Notes: generated by a model from the sequence alone, not told the origin. Counted from the stretch's first letter, positions 15,495 to 25,095 are shown. The stretch: DNA of 53,332 bases from a bacterium (GCA_031082185.1 JAVHLI010000015.1:1-53332); one strand, 5' to 3'. Translations and numbers: made by a program.

Positions 15495-16877
15495 TTGAGA
15501 GCGCGTCTCGGCGTCCGTCTGGTCATAATCTTCGTCCTGGGCCTTGCTGCGATACAGGTAGCGTTCCGGCCGCTCCAGTTCGTCGGCCGCATGCCGGTGT
15601 TCGGCAGCCCCACGCTGCGCATGAACCTGGGCCTTGACCTCAAGGGAGGCAGCCTGCTCGTGCTGGAAGGGCAGGATACGCCGACCGTCCAGGCCACGCC
15701 CGAGGCGGTGGATGCCGCGATGCGGGTGATCGAGAAGCGCATAGATCAGTTGGGCGTGGTGGAACCGACGATCCAGCGGCAGGGCCTGAAGCGCATCATC
15801 GTCGAGTTGCCCGGAATCCAGGATCCCGAACGGGCGATGAAGCTTATCGGGAAGACGGCCTTGCTGGAATTCGTGGACACCGGTGCGCAGTCGCTGCCCG
15901 AGGGTGCGCAATGGAGCGCGGACGGCAAGACGGTCATCCTCCCCGAGCGGCCGGATGCGCCTCAGCCCTCGGACCAGACCGGCGCCGCCCGATCGCTGCC
16001 TCTGGAGAAGAAGGTGGTACTGACCGGGGCGGATCTGGAAAGCGCGCAGGGTGGCTTCGACCAGAACAGCGCCGAGCCCATCGTCCACTTCAAGTTCCGC
16101 GGCAAGGCCGCCAAGACGTTCGAGGATTACACGGCCGCGAATGTCGGCAAGTACCTGACGATCGTGCTCGACAACGAGGTCATATCATCCCCGGTCATCC
16201 GGGATCGCATCACCGGCGGGAGCGGCCAGATCAGCGGCGGTTTCCGCGTAATCGAGGAGGCCCGCGACCTGGCCGTCCTCCTGCGGGGAGGGTCGCTGCC
16301 CATCCCGGTTGAGGTGGTGGAGAACCGCACCGTCGGACCTCAGTTGGGCCGCGACTCGATCGATAAGAGCCTGCGGGCGTCGAGCGTCGCGCTCTTGGCG
16401 GTTGCGCTCTTCATGGCGCTCTATTACGGCCTGCCGGGTCTCCTGGCCGACTTCGCGCTTTTCCTCTACCTGCTGGCCTTGCTGGCGCTGCTGAGCGGCC
16501 TGGGCGCAACGCTCACGCTGCCGGGTATCGCCGGGATCGTTCTCTCCATCGGGATGGCGGTGGACGCCAACGTGATAATCTTCGAGAAGGTCAAGGAGGA
16601 GCTGCGCGCCGGCAAGAGCCTGCGCGCGGCGATAGCGGCGGGTTGGAGCCGGGCGACGACCACGATCCTGGATTCCAACGTCACCACGCTGATCGCCACG
16701 ACGGTGCTGTTCCTCCTGGGCTCCGGGCCGATCCGTGGCTTCGCGGTCACGCTCAGCATAGGGGTGCTGGTCAGCATGTTTACGGCGATCGTCGTCACGC
16801 GGGCATTCGTGGACGCCGCCGCGGCCGCGGGTCTCGGGCCGCAGTTGGCCCGCCTGGCCGGGAGGATCGTGCGATGA
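15495..16877 (+). CDS. secD: Protein translocase subunit SecD
   Basis: RND-type membrane subunit that, with SecF, uses proton motive force to complete Sec-dependent export. An N-terminal membrane helix (V-R-L-V-I-I-F-V-L-G-L-A) is followed by G-L-D-L-K-G-G (D1 motif, about 41-47) and a long extracytoplasmic domain. Near the C-terminus are the transmembrane block and G-M-A-V-D-A-N-V-I-I-F-E-K (about 352-364), the SecD hallmark. The TTG at 15495 is preferred because GGAAGGGG lies 7 nt upstream; an in-frame TTG at 15489 has no room for it. It overlaps secF by 4 nt (ATGA). Confidence 0.96.
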   Translation: MRARLGVRLVIIFVLGLAAIQVAFRPLQFVGRMPVFGSPTLRMNLGLDLKGGSLLVLEGQDTPTVQATPEAVDAAMRVIEKRIDQLGVVEPTIQRQGLKRIIVELPGIQDPERAMKLIGKTALLEFVDTGAQSLPEGAQWSADGKTVILPERPDAPQPSDQTGAARSLPLEKKVVLTGADLESAQGGFDQNSAEPIVHFKFRGKAAKTFEDYTAANVGKYLTIVLDNEVISSPVIRDRITGGSGQISGGFRVIEEARDLAVLLRGGSLPIPVEVVENRTVGPQLGRDSIDKSLRASSVALLAVALFMALYYGLPGLLADFALFLYLLALLALLSGLGATLTLPGIAGIVLSIGMAVDANVIIFEKVKEELRAGKSLRAAIAAGWSRATTTILDSNVTTLIATTVLFLLGSGPIRGFAVTLSIGVLVSMFTAIVVTRAFVDAAAAAGLGPQLARLAGRIVR

Positions 16878-17866
16878 CCACCCGGACCTGGGACATAATA
16901 GGCAAGCGGCGCTGGGGGTATGCCTTCTCCCTGCTCCTCATCATCCCCGGCGTGATCGCGCTCATTACCAACTCGGCCGCAGGGAGGGGCGCGCTGGACT
17001 GGGGCGTGGACTTCACAGGCGGCAACTTCTTCCAGTTGGAGATGGAGAGGCCGTTCAGTACCGGGCAGGTCCGCGCGGTCGCGGACCGATTTGTCACTGG
17101 CCAGAGCGTCATCCAGAAGGCGGAGCAGGAGGTGCTGATCCGCACCAGGCCGCTGACCCCCGAGGCGAAGAGCGGTCTGCTTGCTGCGCTAACGCAGGAG
17201 TTCGGCAAGGTTACCATCCTGCGCGAGGACGAGGTTGGACCCAAGATCGGACGAGAGCTGCGCAACGTGGCGATCATCGGCGTGCTGATCGGCCTTGCGC
17301 TGCAGGTGCTCTACGTCTCCTACCGGTTCAAGTCCGTCCGGTACGCCATGGCAGCAGACATCGCGCTGCTCCACGATCTGCTCGTCGTCGTGGGGATCTT
17401 CGCCCTCACGCGGAAGGAGGTCAACACCGCCTTCGTGGCGGTGCTGCTGACCGTCGTCGGCTACTCGATCAACGACACGATCGTTGTCTTCGACCGAATT
17501 CGCGAGAACCTGGCGATGCGGGGGCGAGAGGCATTCGATCGGCTGGTCAACCGCAGCATACTTGAGGCATTGGTGCGCTCGATCAATACCGTGCTGACCA
17601 CGATCATGGCGATAGGCGCGATCTATGTTTTCGGAGGTAGCACCGTTCGCGACTTCGCCTTCGGCTTGATGGCAGGGATCACCGTAGGGGCTTACTCCTC
17701 GGTGTTCAATGCGAGCGCCATCCTGGTTGACTGGAATCTGTGGGCGGAGCGCCGCGGCAGGCGGCCACGCCCTGAGGCCCCGGCGGAGATGGCCGCGGCT
17801 CCCGAGGCGGCGGTGCCGCAGGCGGCCAACACCACCCCACGCCGCAGGCGGCCCCGGAGGAGGTAG
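16874..17866 (+). CDS. secF: Protein translocase subunit SecF
   Basis: Partner of SecD in the SecDF export complex. N-terminal helix Y-A-F-S-L-L-L-I-I-P-G-V-I-A-L-I, then G-V-D-F-T-G-G (about 42-48) and the extracytoplasmic domain. Five C-terminal helices include G-Y-S-I-N-D-T-I-V-V-F-D-R (about 195-207), the SecF signature, and the R-S-I-N-T-V-L-T-T segment. The tail after about residue 293 is Pro/Ala/Arg-rich and cytoplasmic. The ATG at 16874 overlaps the secD stop and gives 330 aa. Confidence 0.96.
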   Translation: MTTRTWDIIGKRRWGYAFSLLLIIPGVIALITNSAAGRGALDWGVDFTGGNFFQLEMERPFSTGQVRAVADRFVTGQSVIQKAEQEVLIRTRPLTPEAKSGLLAALTQEFGKVTILREDEVGPKIGRELRNVAIIGVLIGLALQVLYVSYRFKSVRYAMAADIALLHDLLVVVGIFALTRKEVNTAFVAVLLTVVGYSINDTIVVFDRIRENLAMRGREAFDRLVNRSILEALVRSINTVLTTIMAIGAIYVFGGSTVRDFAFGLMAGITVGAYSSVFNASAILVDWNLWAERRGRRPRPEAPAEMAAAPEAAVPQAANTTPRRRRPRRR

Positions 17867-17871
17867 CAGGC

Positions 17872-18156
17872 ATGTCGGTATTCACCGTGTTCGCGCTACT
17901 GCTGTTTGCCGCCGTCACGGTATTCGCGCTAGCCAATCCCTCGACCGTCGTGCTCCGCCTCGCGGTCTGGGAGGTGCGGACGACGCTGGCGCTGGCAACC
18001 ATAGGCGCCGCCGTCCTGGGCGGTTTCCTCGTCTTCATCAGCGGCTTCATCGGACAGCAGCGGCTGCGATCGCGCCTGCGGGAGCTGCAGGCGCGCCTGC
18101 GCGAGATGGAGTCGCAACCGCCTGCGGCCGGCGGCCGACCGAACCAGGACCCCTGA
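17872..18156 (+). CDS. LapA-domain (DUF1049) small membrane protein
   Basis: Ninety-four residues with two predicted membrane helices: F-T-V-F-A-L-L-L-F-A-A-V-T-V-F-A-L-A near 4-21 and A-T-I-G-A-A-V-L-G-G-F-L-V-F-I near 43-57. The motif A-N-P-S-T-V-V-L-R lies between them, followed by a coiled-coil tail R-L-R-S-R-L-R-E-L-Q-A-R-L. This is the LapA/YciM-linked layout, found with lipid or envelope assembly genes. The ATG lies 5 bp after secF. Its stop codon overlaps the proposed CTG start of recJ by two bases. Confidence 0.8.
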   Translation: MSVFTVFALLLFAAVTVFALANPSTVVLRLAVWEVRTTLALATIGAAVLGGFLVFISGFIGQQRLRSRLRELQARLREMESQPPAAGGRPNQDP

Positions 18157-21100
18157 CCCGCTGGTGCGTCGCCTCACTTGACGCGGCGGCGCAACGCCGC
18201 CTTGTAGCCACCCTCGGGGTTACTACCCTCACGGCCCAGGTTCTCATGAACCGGGGCCTTGCCGATCCGGCCGCGGCCGCGGCCTTCCTGGACTGCGGTC
18301 TTGACCGGCTGAGTTCCCCCTTCGATCTGGCTGAGATGGACCTTGCCGCCGAGCGCCTGTTGCGGGCGGTGCACGCCCGCGAGCGGGTGGCCATATACGG
18401 CGACTTCGACGCCGACGGCGTAACCGCCACCGCGATCCTGGTGCGAGGGCTGCGCCGCGTCGGCGTGGCGGTGGAGTACTACGTGCCCGATCGCCGCACC
18501 GAGGGGTACGGGCTGCACCCCAACGCCGTGGCCCGCCTGGCATCCGACGGGGTGGCGCTACTGGTAGCGGTTGACTGCGGCATCGCGGCCACATCCGCGG
18601 CAGAGACCGCCCGCTCAGCCGGGCTCGACCTTATCGTGTTGGATCACCATGAGCCCGTGGGCCCGTTGCCCGCCGCCGCGGCGGTGGTGCACCCGAGGCG
18701 GCGTACCGCGGGCGCCACCTCGGCCGCCTGCACCGAGTTCTGTGCCGCGGGCCTTTCCTACCAGGCATGGCGCGCGTTGTGCGCGCGCCTGGAGCGGAAA
18801 GATGACGACGGCGACCTCCTCGAGCTCGCCGCGCTGGGCACGGTTGCGGACGTGGCGCCGCTGTTGGGTGACAACCGGATCCTGGTTGCCCGGGGTCTTG
18901 AGCGTATGGGCTCGACCCGCGTCCTGGGGCTGCGCGCGCTAATGGAGGTGGCGGCGCTGCGGCCTCCTCTTGGCGTCCGCGACCTCTCTCACGCGCTGGC
19001 CCCGCGGCTCAATGCGGCCGGGCGGCTGGCCCATGCGGCGGCCGCGGTCCGTTTGTTGACCACCGAGGACCCAGAAGAGGCAGGGGCGGTCGCCGCCGAG
19101 CTCGACGGCCTGAACAAGGAGCGGCGGGCGCTGTGCGGGCAGGTGCTGGCCGAGGCCGTCCAGGAGGTCGAAACGGGAGGGTTGCAGGAACAGCCGGCGC
19201 TGGTCCTAGCACGCGAGGGCTGGCATCCCGGCGTCGTGGGCATCGTCGCGTCGCAGTTGGTCGAGCGGTACTACCGACCCGCGGTGCTGATCGCGCTGCA
19301 CGAGGGCGTGGGAAAGGGATCGGCGCGCAGCATCCCTCCCGTGCACCTGGTTGAGGCGCTCTCCCATGCCGCAACCTTCATGACCGCTTTTGGCGGCCAT
19401 GCCATGGCTGCCGGTCTGACCATTCCGGAGGGTGCAGTGGAAGGGTTCCGATCCGCGTTCCTTGCCGCGGTCGCGGGGAAGCTGCGGAACGGAGACCTGG
19501 AGCCGGTCGTGCGGATTGACGCCGAGATCCCGCTGGAGATGGCTACCCTGGAACAGACCGCGGAACTCGGCCGCCTGGCGCCCTTCGGGAGCGGAAACGA
19601 GCCGCCGGTGTTTGCGTCCCGCGGACTGCGGGTCCATAGCACGCGACTGGTGGGCGATGGAGCCCATCTGCGGATGGTTGTCGGGGACGGCACGCACACC
19701 GCCGAGGCGATCGCGTTCCGTCACGGCGACATCGCTGAGCTGCTGGCCTTTACCCAGGCGCGGGTGGACCTGGCTTATGCACTGGAGGAGAACAGGTGGC
19801 GTGAGGTCAGCTCCGTGCGGCTGATCGTGCGAGATCTCCGGACCCCAGGCCTGAAGCCGGCAGAGGTGACCTCCAGCACCGCGCAACTGCTGGGGCGCCT
19901 GTTCGAGCGCGCCGATGACTACCTCGATCTGGACCGGCGGGAGGTCGAGGACGCCGACGCGTTCCACACCAAGGTGGTCGGCGTCACCTTCGAGGGGCGT
20001 CAGGCGACCCTGGCATCGGTACGCGCGGGCGAGGCGCTCCATCTGGTGCGGGATCCCCAAAACCCGCGCGATCCGCACGCGATCATGGTCTGCCTTGGCG
20101 ACGGGCGACAGCTTGGGTTCCTTCGGGCGGCGCTGGCAGCCCGGCTTGCGCCGGCCATGGATGCCGGAGCCCGATACGCGGCGACCGCGACGGCGCTGAC
20201 CGGTGGCGGGGACCGCGCGTGGGGGCTGAACATCCACCTCAACCGCGAGGCAACCTGGGAAGGGGAGATGGTCGAGGGCCGTCGTGGACTCCTCGACGGT
20301 CTGGTTTCCGGTCTAAGCCGCGGGCGCCCTCTCTCCAGCCGGCAGCAGGAGGTCCTGGATGCCGTTCTTGCAGGAAGCCCGGTTGCGGCCCGCTTTGGGC
20401 CGGGCCGCGGTCTCCTTCACACGGTGGTGATGGCGGCAGCAGTGCTGGCATCCCGCGGCGACGGGCCGGTCGTGGTAGTGCTGCCGCGGTCAGGGGTGGT
20501 AGATGCCTGGTATGGTCTTGCCGGGGCGTGGCTGCGAAGGGCCGGGCTCCGGGTAGCCGGCGCCCACGGCCTGCTCCCCGCGCAGGACGCGGCCCGCGTC
20601 GGCGCGGCCTGGGGCAGAGGAGATCTCGACCTGCTGTTTGCGTCCGCGCTCTGGACTGAGCAGCGGGTGCCGGAAGCAGGCGGGGTAATGGCAGTGCTCG
20701 ACCCCCACAGCCCGGAGTCCGACGTTGCCCTCCTGCGGGAGCGGTACGGTGGCCGCCTCCGCCTCCTAACCGGAACGCTGCCCGGCGAGGCGCTGGGGCA
20801 GGCCGCCGGTGCTGTTGGGATTGATCGGGTCGTCTCTGCTGCTCCTGCCCGGACAAACCTACGGGTCGTGGACCGCCGCGGCCTCCCAGCCGATGAGGTC
20901 GGTCTCGGAGGCGGCCGCGCGCGCGGGGAGAAGACCCTTGTCCTGACTGGTGACGCCGGCGCGAGCGTTGCAGCGGCGCGCCATCTGCGCACGCGCCATC
21001 CCGACATGGCGGATCTCATCGCCTACTATCACGCGGGCCTGCCCGCGGCGTTGCGCCGCGTGATCGAGGACCTCTTTGCGGCAGGACAGTTGACGGCGTT

Positions 21101-21617
21101 GGTCGCAGGGGCGTATTTGGTCGCGCCCGCGCTGCCCGAGGACATCGCGCGCGTGGTGGTCCTGGGACTGCCGCCGGACCCTCTGCTGGCGGGCGACTGC
21201 CTGGGCTCCGGGGGTCTGAAGGGAGGGGTGACGACCGTGGAGCTCAGGTTCGGTCCTGACGCGCTTGACGCCGCCTCAGCCCAGTTGGAAGCGCGCTGCC
21301 CCTCGCGGGAGACGCTTGTGCGATGCTACCATGAACTCAAGCCGCGGGGGCGGGCGGGAGAAGGTCTGGAAACGACCCTCCCGGCCGGGGTTCTGTCCGC
21401 CTGCCTGGCGATCATGGTCGAAGCCGGGGTCCTCACCCGGGAGGACGCGGAGGGTCCCGGGGGGCGGTACACTCTGCTGGATGCCGGTTCCCGAGGCGAT
21501 CTGGGCCGGTCGCTCAGGTACAGGGAGGGGATGCGGGAGCACGCGGCCTGGTCCCATCTGCGTGCCTGGGCAGGCGGTCCGGCTGCACGGATTCTGGACG
21601 GCCTCGCGAGGCCGTAG
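18153..21617 (+). CDS. recJ: Giant RecJ: 5'-3' ssDNA exonuclease + HIRAN + dead RecQ-like helicase
   Basis: RecJ digests 5' single-stranded DNA in recombination and repair. The DHH core is intact: G-D-F-D-A-D-G (about 83-89), V-D-C-G (140-143) and D-H-H (164-166); the DHHA1 region has G-G-H-A-M-A-A-G near 413. A HIRAN-like domain follows at about 602-690 (K-V-V-G-V-T-F-E-G-R-Q, then D-P-Q-N-P-R-D-P-H-A-I). The remaining 430 residues resemble an SF2 helicase of RecQ type (L-S-S-R-Q-Q-E-V-L; L-L-T-G-T-L; Y-Y-H-A-G-L-P; I-E-D-L-F-A-A-G-Q), but the Walker A reads G-P-G-R-G-L-L-H without Lys. No ATG, GTG or TTG sits near the expected N-terminus. A CTG at 18153 overlapping the previous stop fits homology; the next ATG (18246) would cut conserved residues. 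Confidence 0.9.
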   Translation: MTRWCVASLDAAAQRRLVATLGVTTLTAQVLMNRGLADPAAAAAFLDCGLDRLSSPFDLAEMDLAAERLLRAVHARERVAIYGDFDADGVTATAILVRGLRRVGVAVEYYVPDRRTEGYGLHPNAVARLASDGVALLVAVDCGIAATSAAETARSAGLDLIVLDHHEPVGPLPAAAAVVHPRRRTAGATSAACTEFCAAGLSYQAWRALCARLERKDDDGDLLELAALGTVADVAPLLGDNRILVARGLERMGSTRVLGLRALMEVAALRPPLGVRDLSHALAPRLNAAGRLAHAAAAVRLLTTEDPEEAGAVAAELDGLNKERRALCGQVLAEAVQEVETGGLQEQPALVLAREGWHPGVVGIVASQLVERYYRPAVLIALHEGVGKGSARSIPPVHLVEALSHAATFMTAFGGHAMAAGLTIPEGAVEGFRSAFLAAVAGKLRNGDLEPVVRIDAEIPLEMATLEQTAELGRLAPFGSGNEPPVFASRGLRVHSTRLVGDGAHLRMVVGDGTHTAEAIAFRHGDIAELLAFTQARVDLAYALEENRWREVSSVRLIVRDLRTPGLKPAEVTSSTAQLLGRLFERADDYLDLDRREVEDADAFHTKVVGVTFEGRQATLASVRAGEALHLVRDPQNPRDPHAIMVCLGDGRQLGFLRAALAARLAPAMDAGARYAATATALTGGGDRAWGLNIHLNREATWEGEMVEGRRGLLDGLVSGLSRGRPLSSRQQEVLDAVLAGSPVAARFGPGRGLLHTVVMAAAVLASRGDGPVVVVLPRSGVVDAWYGLAGAWLRRAGLRVAGAHGLLPAQDAARVGAAWGRGDLDLLFASALWTEQRVPEAGGVMAVLDPHSPESDVALLRERYGGRLRLLTGTLPGEALGQAAGAVGIDRVVSAAPARTNLRVVDRRGLPADEVGLGGGRARGEKTLVLTGDAGASVAAARHLRTRHPDMADLIAYYHAGLPAALRRVIEDLFAAGQLTALVAGAYLVAPALPEDIARVVVLGLPPDPLLAGDCLGSGGLKGGVTTVELRFGPDALDAASAQLEARCPSRETLVRCYHELKPRGRAGEGLETTLPAGVLSACLAIMVEAGVLTREDAEGPGGRYTLLDAGSRGDLGRSLRYREGMREHAAWSHLRAWAGGPAARILDGLARP

Positions 21618-21682
21618 TCCAGGAGGGCTCGGGGGCTTCACGCCGAAATGCTGCAGGAAAAGCCGATCGGCGGTGTCCAGCG

Positions 21683-23890
21683 GTGAAGTGGCTGGATCTG
21701 CGCAGACAACAAGGTAGCTTCCAGGATCTGCCGCCTGAGGTCCAGCGCCTCATCGCGACACTGCGGGCCAACTTCCCCAAGGCCGATCTCGATCTGGTGC
21801 GCGAGGCCTACCTTGCCGCTGCCAGGGCCCACGAGGGCCAGAGACGCGCTTCGGGCGAACCGTACGTCATGCACACGGTGACCGTGGCGACCATCCTGGC
21901 CGATCTGCGCCTCGACGTGACCACGGTTTCCGCCGCCTTGTTGCATGACGTGCTCGAGGACACCGGCGTTGAACTGTCCGAGCTGCGCGACCGGTTCGGC
22001 CCCGAGATCGCCACGCTGGTGGACGGCGTTACCAAGCTGGGCAAGATCGAGTGGCAGAGTCGGGAGGAGCGTCAGGCCGAGAGCCTGCGCAAGATGTTCC
22101 TGGCAATGGCCAACGACATCCGCATCGTCTTGATCAAACTGGCCGACCGGCTGCACAACATGCGCACCATAGCGCCACTTCCAGAGTGGAAGCGCCAGCG
22201 TACCTCCCAGGAGACGCTCGACATCTATGCCCCGCTGGCTGAGCGGCTGGGGATAGGCAGCGTCCAGAAGGAGTTCGAGGACCTGGCGTTCCAGCAACTC
22301 GAGCCCGAAACCTACGCGGAGATCACCCGCTCGCTGGCCCAGGCCGAGGACGCCCGGCAGGCGCTCGTAGATCGGGTCGTGAGGGTCCTCCACCGCGAGA
22401 TCCAACGGGCGGGCATCAAGGTAGAGCCCAAGAACATCACGGGCCGGCCCAAGCACATATACAGCATCTGGAAGAAGCTTCAGCGGCCCAAGTACGCGGG
22501 GCAACCCGTGGAGCGCGTCTACGACCGGCTGGGCGTGCGGGTGCTGCTCGACGACGTGAAGGACTGCTACACTGCGCTAGGCGTAGTTCATGCTGTTTGG
22601 AAACCGATCCCGGGCGAGTTCGACGACTACATCGCCAACCCGAAGACCAGCGGGTATCAGTCGCTGCACACGGCGGTCATCCACGAGGGGGAACCGCTGG
22701 AGTTCCAGATACGCACCCACCAGATGCACGTCGAGGCAGAGCGCGGCATCGCCGCCCACTGGAAGTACAAGGAAGGCGCGGCACAGACCCGAGAGGTGGA
22801 CCAGAAGCTGGCCTGGCTGCGGCAGTTGCTGGAGTGGCAGCAGGACATGTCCGGCGCGCGCGAGTTCGTGCAGTCGGTTCGGCTGGACCTCTTTCAGAAC
22901 GAGGTATTCGTCTTCACTCCGAAGGGCGACGTGATAGACCTGCCGGCCGGTGCGACCCCGGTGGACTTCGCCTACCGCATCCACACCGATGTCGGGCACC
23001 GCTGCGTCGGAGCCAAGGTCAACGGACGGCTGGTCCCGCTGTCGCATAAGCTTCGCACCGGCGACATCGTTGAGATCTCGACCAGCAAGAGCAGTGCCGG
23101 TCCGAGCCGGGACTGGCTAATGTTCATCGTGACCAGCAACGCCCGATCCAAGGTCAAGCAATGGTTCAAGCGCGAGCGGCACGAGGAGAATCTGGTCCAC
23201 GGCCGGGAGATGCTGGAGCGCGAGCTAAGGCGTACCGGCGGCGTGGCGGCCGCGATGAAACCCGAGCGGCTGGAGGAGGTCATCGGGCAGTTTGGGATGT
23301 CGTCGGCCGACGAGCTGCTGGCCGCGATCGGCAATGGCGACCTCTCGCTGTTGCAGGTGGCGCACGCGCTACGGGGCACCGTCCCGGTCGAGGAGGAACC
23401 TGCGGCGCCTCCCACCGCGCCGATGGCGCCGCCGGGCGCGCCGCAGGGAGTCCGGGTACGGGGCGTCGACAACGTGCTCATGCGCTTTGCCCGCTGCTGT
23501 ACCCCGCTGCCGGGCGACCGCATCGTGGGATACGTCACCCGCGGTCGCGGCGTGGCGATCCACCGAAACGACTGCGCGAATATCGCCTTCCTGCGCGCTC
23601 ACCCCGAGCGACTGCTCGAGGTGGAATGGGAGTCCGTTCAGGAGCGGGTCTACCAGGTGGAGGTGGAGGTGGAGGCGTTCGATCGGGTGGGTCTCCTCAA
23701 GGACATCCTGGCCGCAGTCGCGGAGACGAGGACCAATGTCCTTTCGATGAATGCCCGCCTACGGCGGGACAAGGTGGTCGTCACGAACGTCGTGCTGGAC
23801 ATCCGAAACATCGGCCAGCTGCACGCGGTCATGCAGCGGGTAGAGAAGGTCCCTGAAGTCTTCAGCGTGGCCAGGGTCGTGCCCACGTGA
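21683..23890 (+). CDS. rel: Bifunctional (p)ppGpp synthetase/hydrolase (Rel/SpoT)
   Basis: Makes and breaks the stringent-response alarmone. The hydrolase HD domain is intact (V-M-H-T-V-T-V-A near 55-62; L-L-H-D-V-L-E-D-T near 86-94; D-R-L-H-N-M-R-T near 154-161). The synthetase domain carries G-R-P-K-H-I-Y-S-I-W-K-K and T-S-G-Y-Q-S-L-H-T-A-V-I. A TGS domain (E-V-F-V-F-T-P-K-G-D-V-I-D-L-P), a zinc-finger region (A-R-C-C-T-P-L-P-G-D; I-H-R-N-D-C) and a C-terminal ACT domain follow. Length 735 aa is typical. GTG start. The recJ-rel-dtd-hisS order is that of Firmicutes, though apt is missing between recJ and rel. Confidence 0.97.
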   Translation: MKWLDLRRQQGSFQDLPPEVQRLIATLRANFPKADLDLVREAYLAAARAHEGQRRASGEPYVMHTVTVATILADLRLDVTTVSAALLHDVLEDTGVELSELRDRFGPEIATLVDGVTKLGKIEWQSREERQAESLRKMFLAMANDIRIVLIKLADRLHNMRTIAPLPEWKRQRTSQETLDIYAPLAERLGIGSVQKEFEDLAFQQLEPETYAEITRSLAQAEDARQALVDRVVRVLHREIQRAGIKVEPKNITGRPKHIYSIWKKLQRPKYAGQPVERVYDRLGVRVLLDDVKDCYTALGVVHAVWKPIPGEFDDYIANPKTSGYQSLHTAVIHEGEPLEFQIRTHQMHVEAERGIAAHWKYKEGAAQTREVDQKLAWLRQLLEWQQDMSGAREFVQSVRLDLFQNEVFVFTPKGDVIDLPAGATPVDFAYRIHTDVGHRCVGAKVNGRLVPLSHKLRTGDIVEISTSKSSAGPSRDWLMFIVTSNARSKVKQWFKRERHEENLVHGREMLERELRRTGGVAAAMKPERLEEVIGQFGMSSADELLAAIGNGDLSLLQVAHALRGTVPVEEEPAAPPTAPMAPPGAPQGVRVRGVDNVLMRFARCCTPLPGDRIVGYVTRGRGVAIHRNDCANIAFLRAHPERLLEVEWESVQERVYQVEVEVEAFDRVGLLKDILAAVAETRTNVLSMNARLRRDKVVVTNVVLDIRNIGQLHAVMQRVEKVPEVFSVARVVPT

Positions 23891-25071
23891 TGAGGCGCAC
23901 GACCTCCACCCGTGTGGATCTCTTCACCGAGTCGGTGATCCGCGAGATGACGCGGCTCGCCGACCTGCACGGGGCCATCAACATGGCGCAGGGTTTTCCG
24001 GATTCCGACCCTCCCTCGGAGTTGGTGGAGGCCGCGGTGGCGGCGTTGCGGGGAGAATGGAACCAGTACTCTGTCACATGGGGCTCCCCGCGGCTGCGGC
24101 GCGCGATCGCCGACAAGGTGGCGTGGTCGAACGGTCTGGAAGTTGACCCAGAGCGCCACATCACGGTGACCTGTGGGGCCACCGAGGCGATGATGGCCAC
24201 GCTGCTCGCCGTCTTGGACCCGGGTGACGAGGTTGTCCTATTCGAGCCCTTCTACGAGAACTACGGCCCGGACGCCTTGATCACCGGTGCGCGCCTGCGC
24301 CACGTCCGACTGGACCTCAGCGACCCGGCCATGCCGTTTGACCCCGCTGAGTTGCGCGCCGCATTCGGGTCGAAGACGCGGGCCATTATTGTCAACACGC
24401 CCCACAACCCCACCGGCAAGGTCTTCACCCTCTCCGAGTTGGAGCAGATCGCAGCCCTGTGCCTGGAATGGGACGTGCTGGCGATCACGGACGAGGTATA
24501 CGAGCACATCCTCTATGATGGGACGGCGCACATCAGCTTGGCTACGCTGCCCGGGATGGCGGAGCGCACCGTTACGGTCAACAGCATGTCCAAAACCTAC
24601 AGCGTGACCGGCTGGCGGGTGGGATGGGCACTTGCCCGCAACGCCGCAATCGCCGACGGCATCCGTCGCGCCCACGACTTCCTTACCGTAGGCGCGCCGG
24701 CGCCACTGCAGGAGGCGCTGGTGACCGCGCTGCACTTCCCGCGCGACTACTACGCGGGCCTCGGCGCGTTCTATCAGGCCAAGCGGGACGCCATGCTGGA
24801 GATCCTGGCCGGGGCCGGCTTCCGGTGCGTCGTGCCGCGCGGCGCGTACTACGTCATGTCCGACTTCAGCGGCCTCAGCACCGCCGATGACGTGGCGTTT
24901 GCCAGGCGCATGGCCTCCCAGGTTGGCGTGGCCGTGGTTCCGGGCAGCAGTTTCCACAGCGATCCCTCGGCCCGAACGCTGTACGTGCGCTTTGCGTTTC
25001 CCAAACGCCCCGAGACTCTGGAAGAGGTGCGCCGCCGTCTTGGCGCCCTTGCTTCGCGTGATCTTGGGTAG
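23890..25071 (+). CDS. Class I/II PLP aminotransferase (YbdL/methionine-kynurenine type)
   Basis: A PLP-dependent fold-type I enzyme of 393 aa. The PLP lysine lies in N-S-M-S-K-T-Y-S-V-T-G-W-R-V-G-W (about 236-251). T-C-G-A-T-E-A binds the phosphate, N-T-P-H-N-P-T-G-K (about 174-182) contacts substrate, and I-T-D-E-V-Y-E-H gives the Asp and Tyr on the cofactor ring. The N-terminal I-N-M-A-Q-G-F-P-D is typical of methionine/kynurenine-oxoglutarate transaminases such as YbdL. The ATG at 23890 shares one base with the rel stop; a GTG three bases upstream is possible. True amino acid substrate is uncertain. Confidence 0.87.
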   Translation: MRRTTSTRVDLFTESVIREMTRLADLHGAINMAQGFPDSDPPSELVEAAVAALRGEWNQYSVTWGSPRLRRAIADKVAWSNGLEVDPERHITVTCGATEAMMATLLAVLDPGDEVVLFEPFYENYGPDALITGARLRHVRLDLSDPAMPFDPAELRAAFGSKTRAIIVNTPHNPTGKVFTLSELEQIAALCLEWDVLAITDEVYEHILYDGTAHISLATLPGMAERTVTVNSMSKTYSVTGWRVGWALARNAAIADGIRRAHDFLTVGAPAPLQEALVTALHFPRDYYAGLGAFYQAKRDAMLEILAGAGFRCVVPRGAYYVMSDFSGLSTADDVAFARRMASQVGVAVVPGSSFHSDPSARTLYVRFAFPKRPETLEEVRRRLGALASRDLG

Positions 25072-25095
25072 GCGGGAGCCGCTGCGGGAACGGCC

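Noticed and set aside
17709-18152. Long N-terminal extension of RecJ in the same open frame
   Set aside because: This part lies over the secF tail and the lapA-like gene in another frame. Its Arg/Pro-rich translation has no homology to RecJ.
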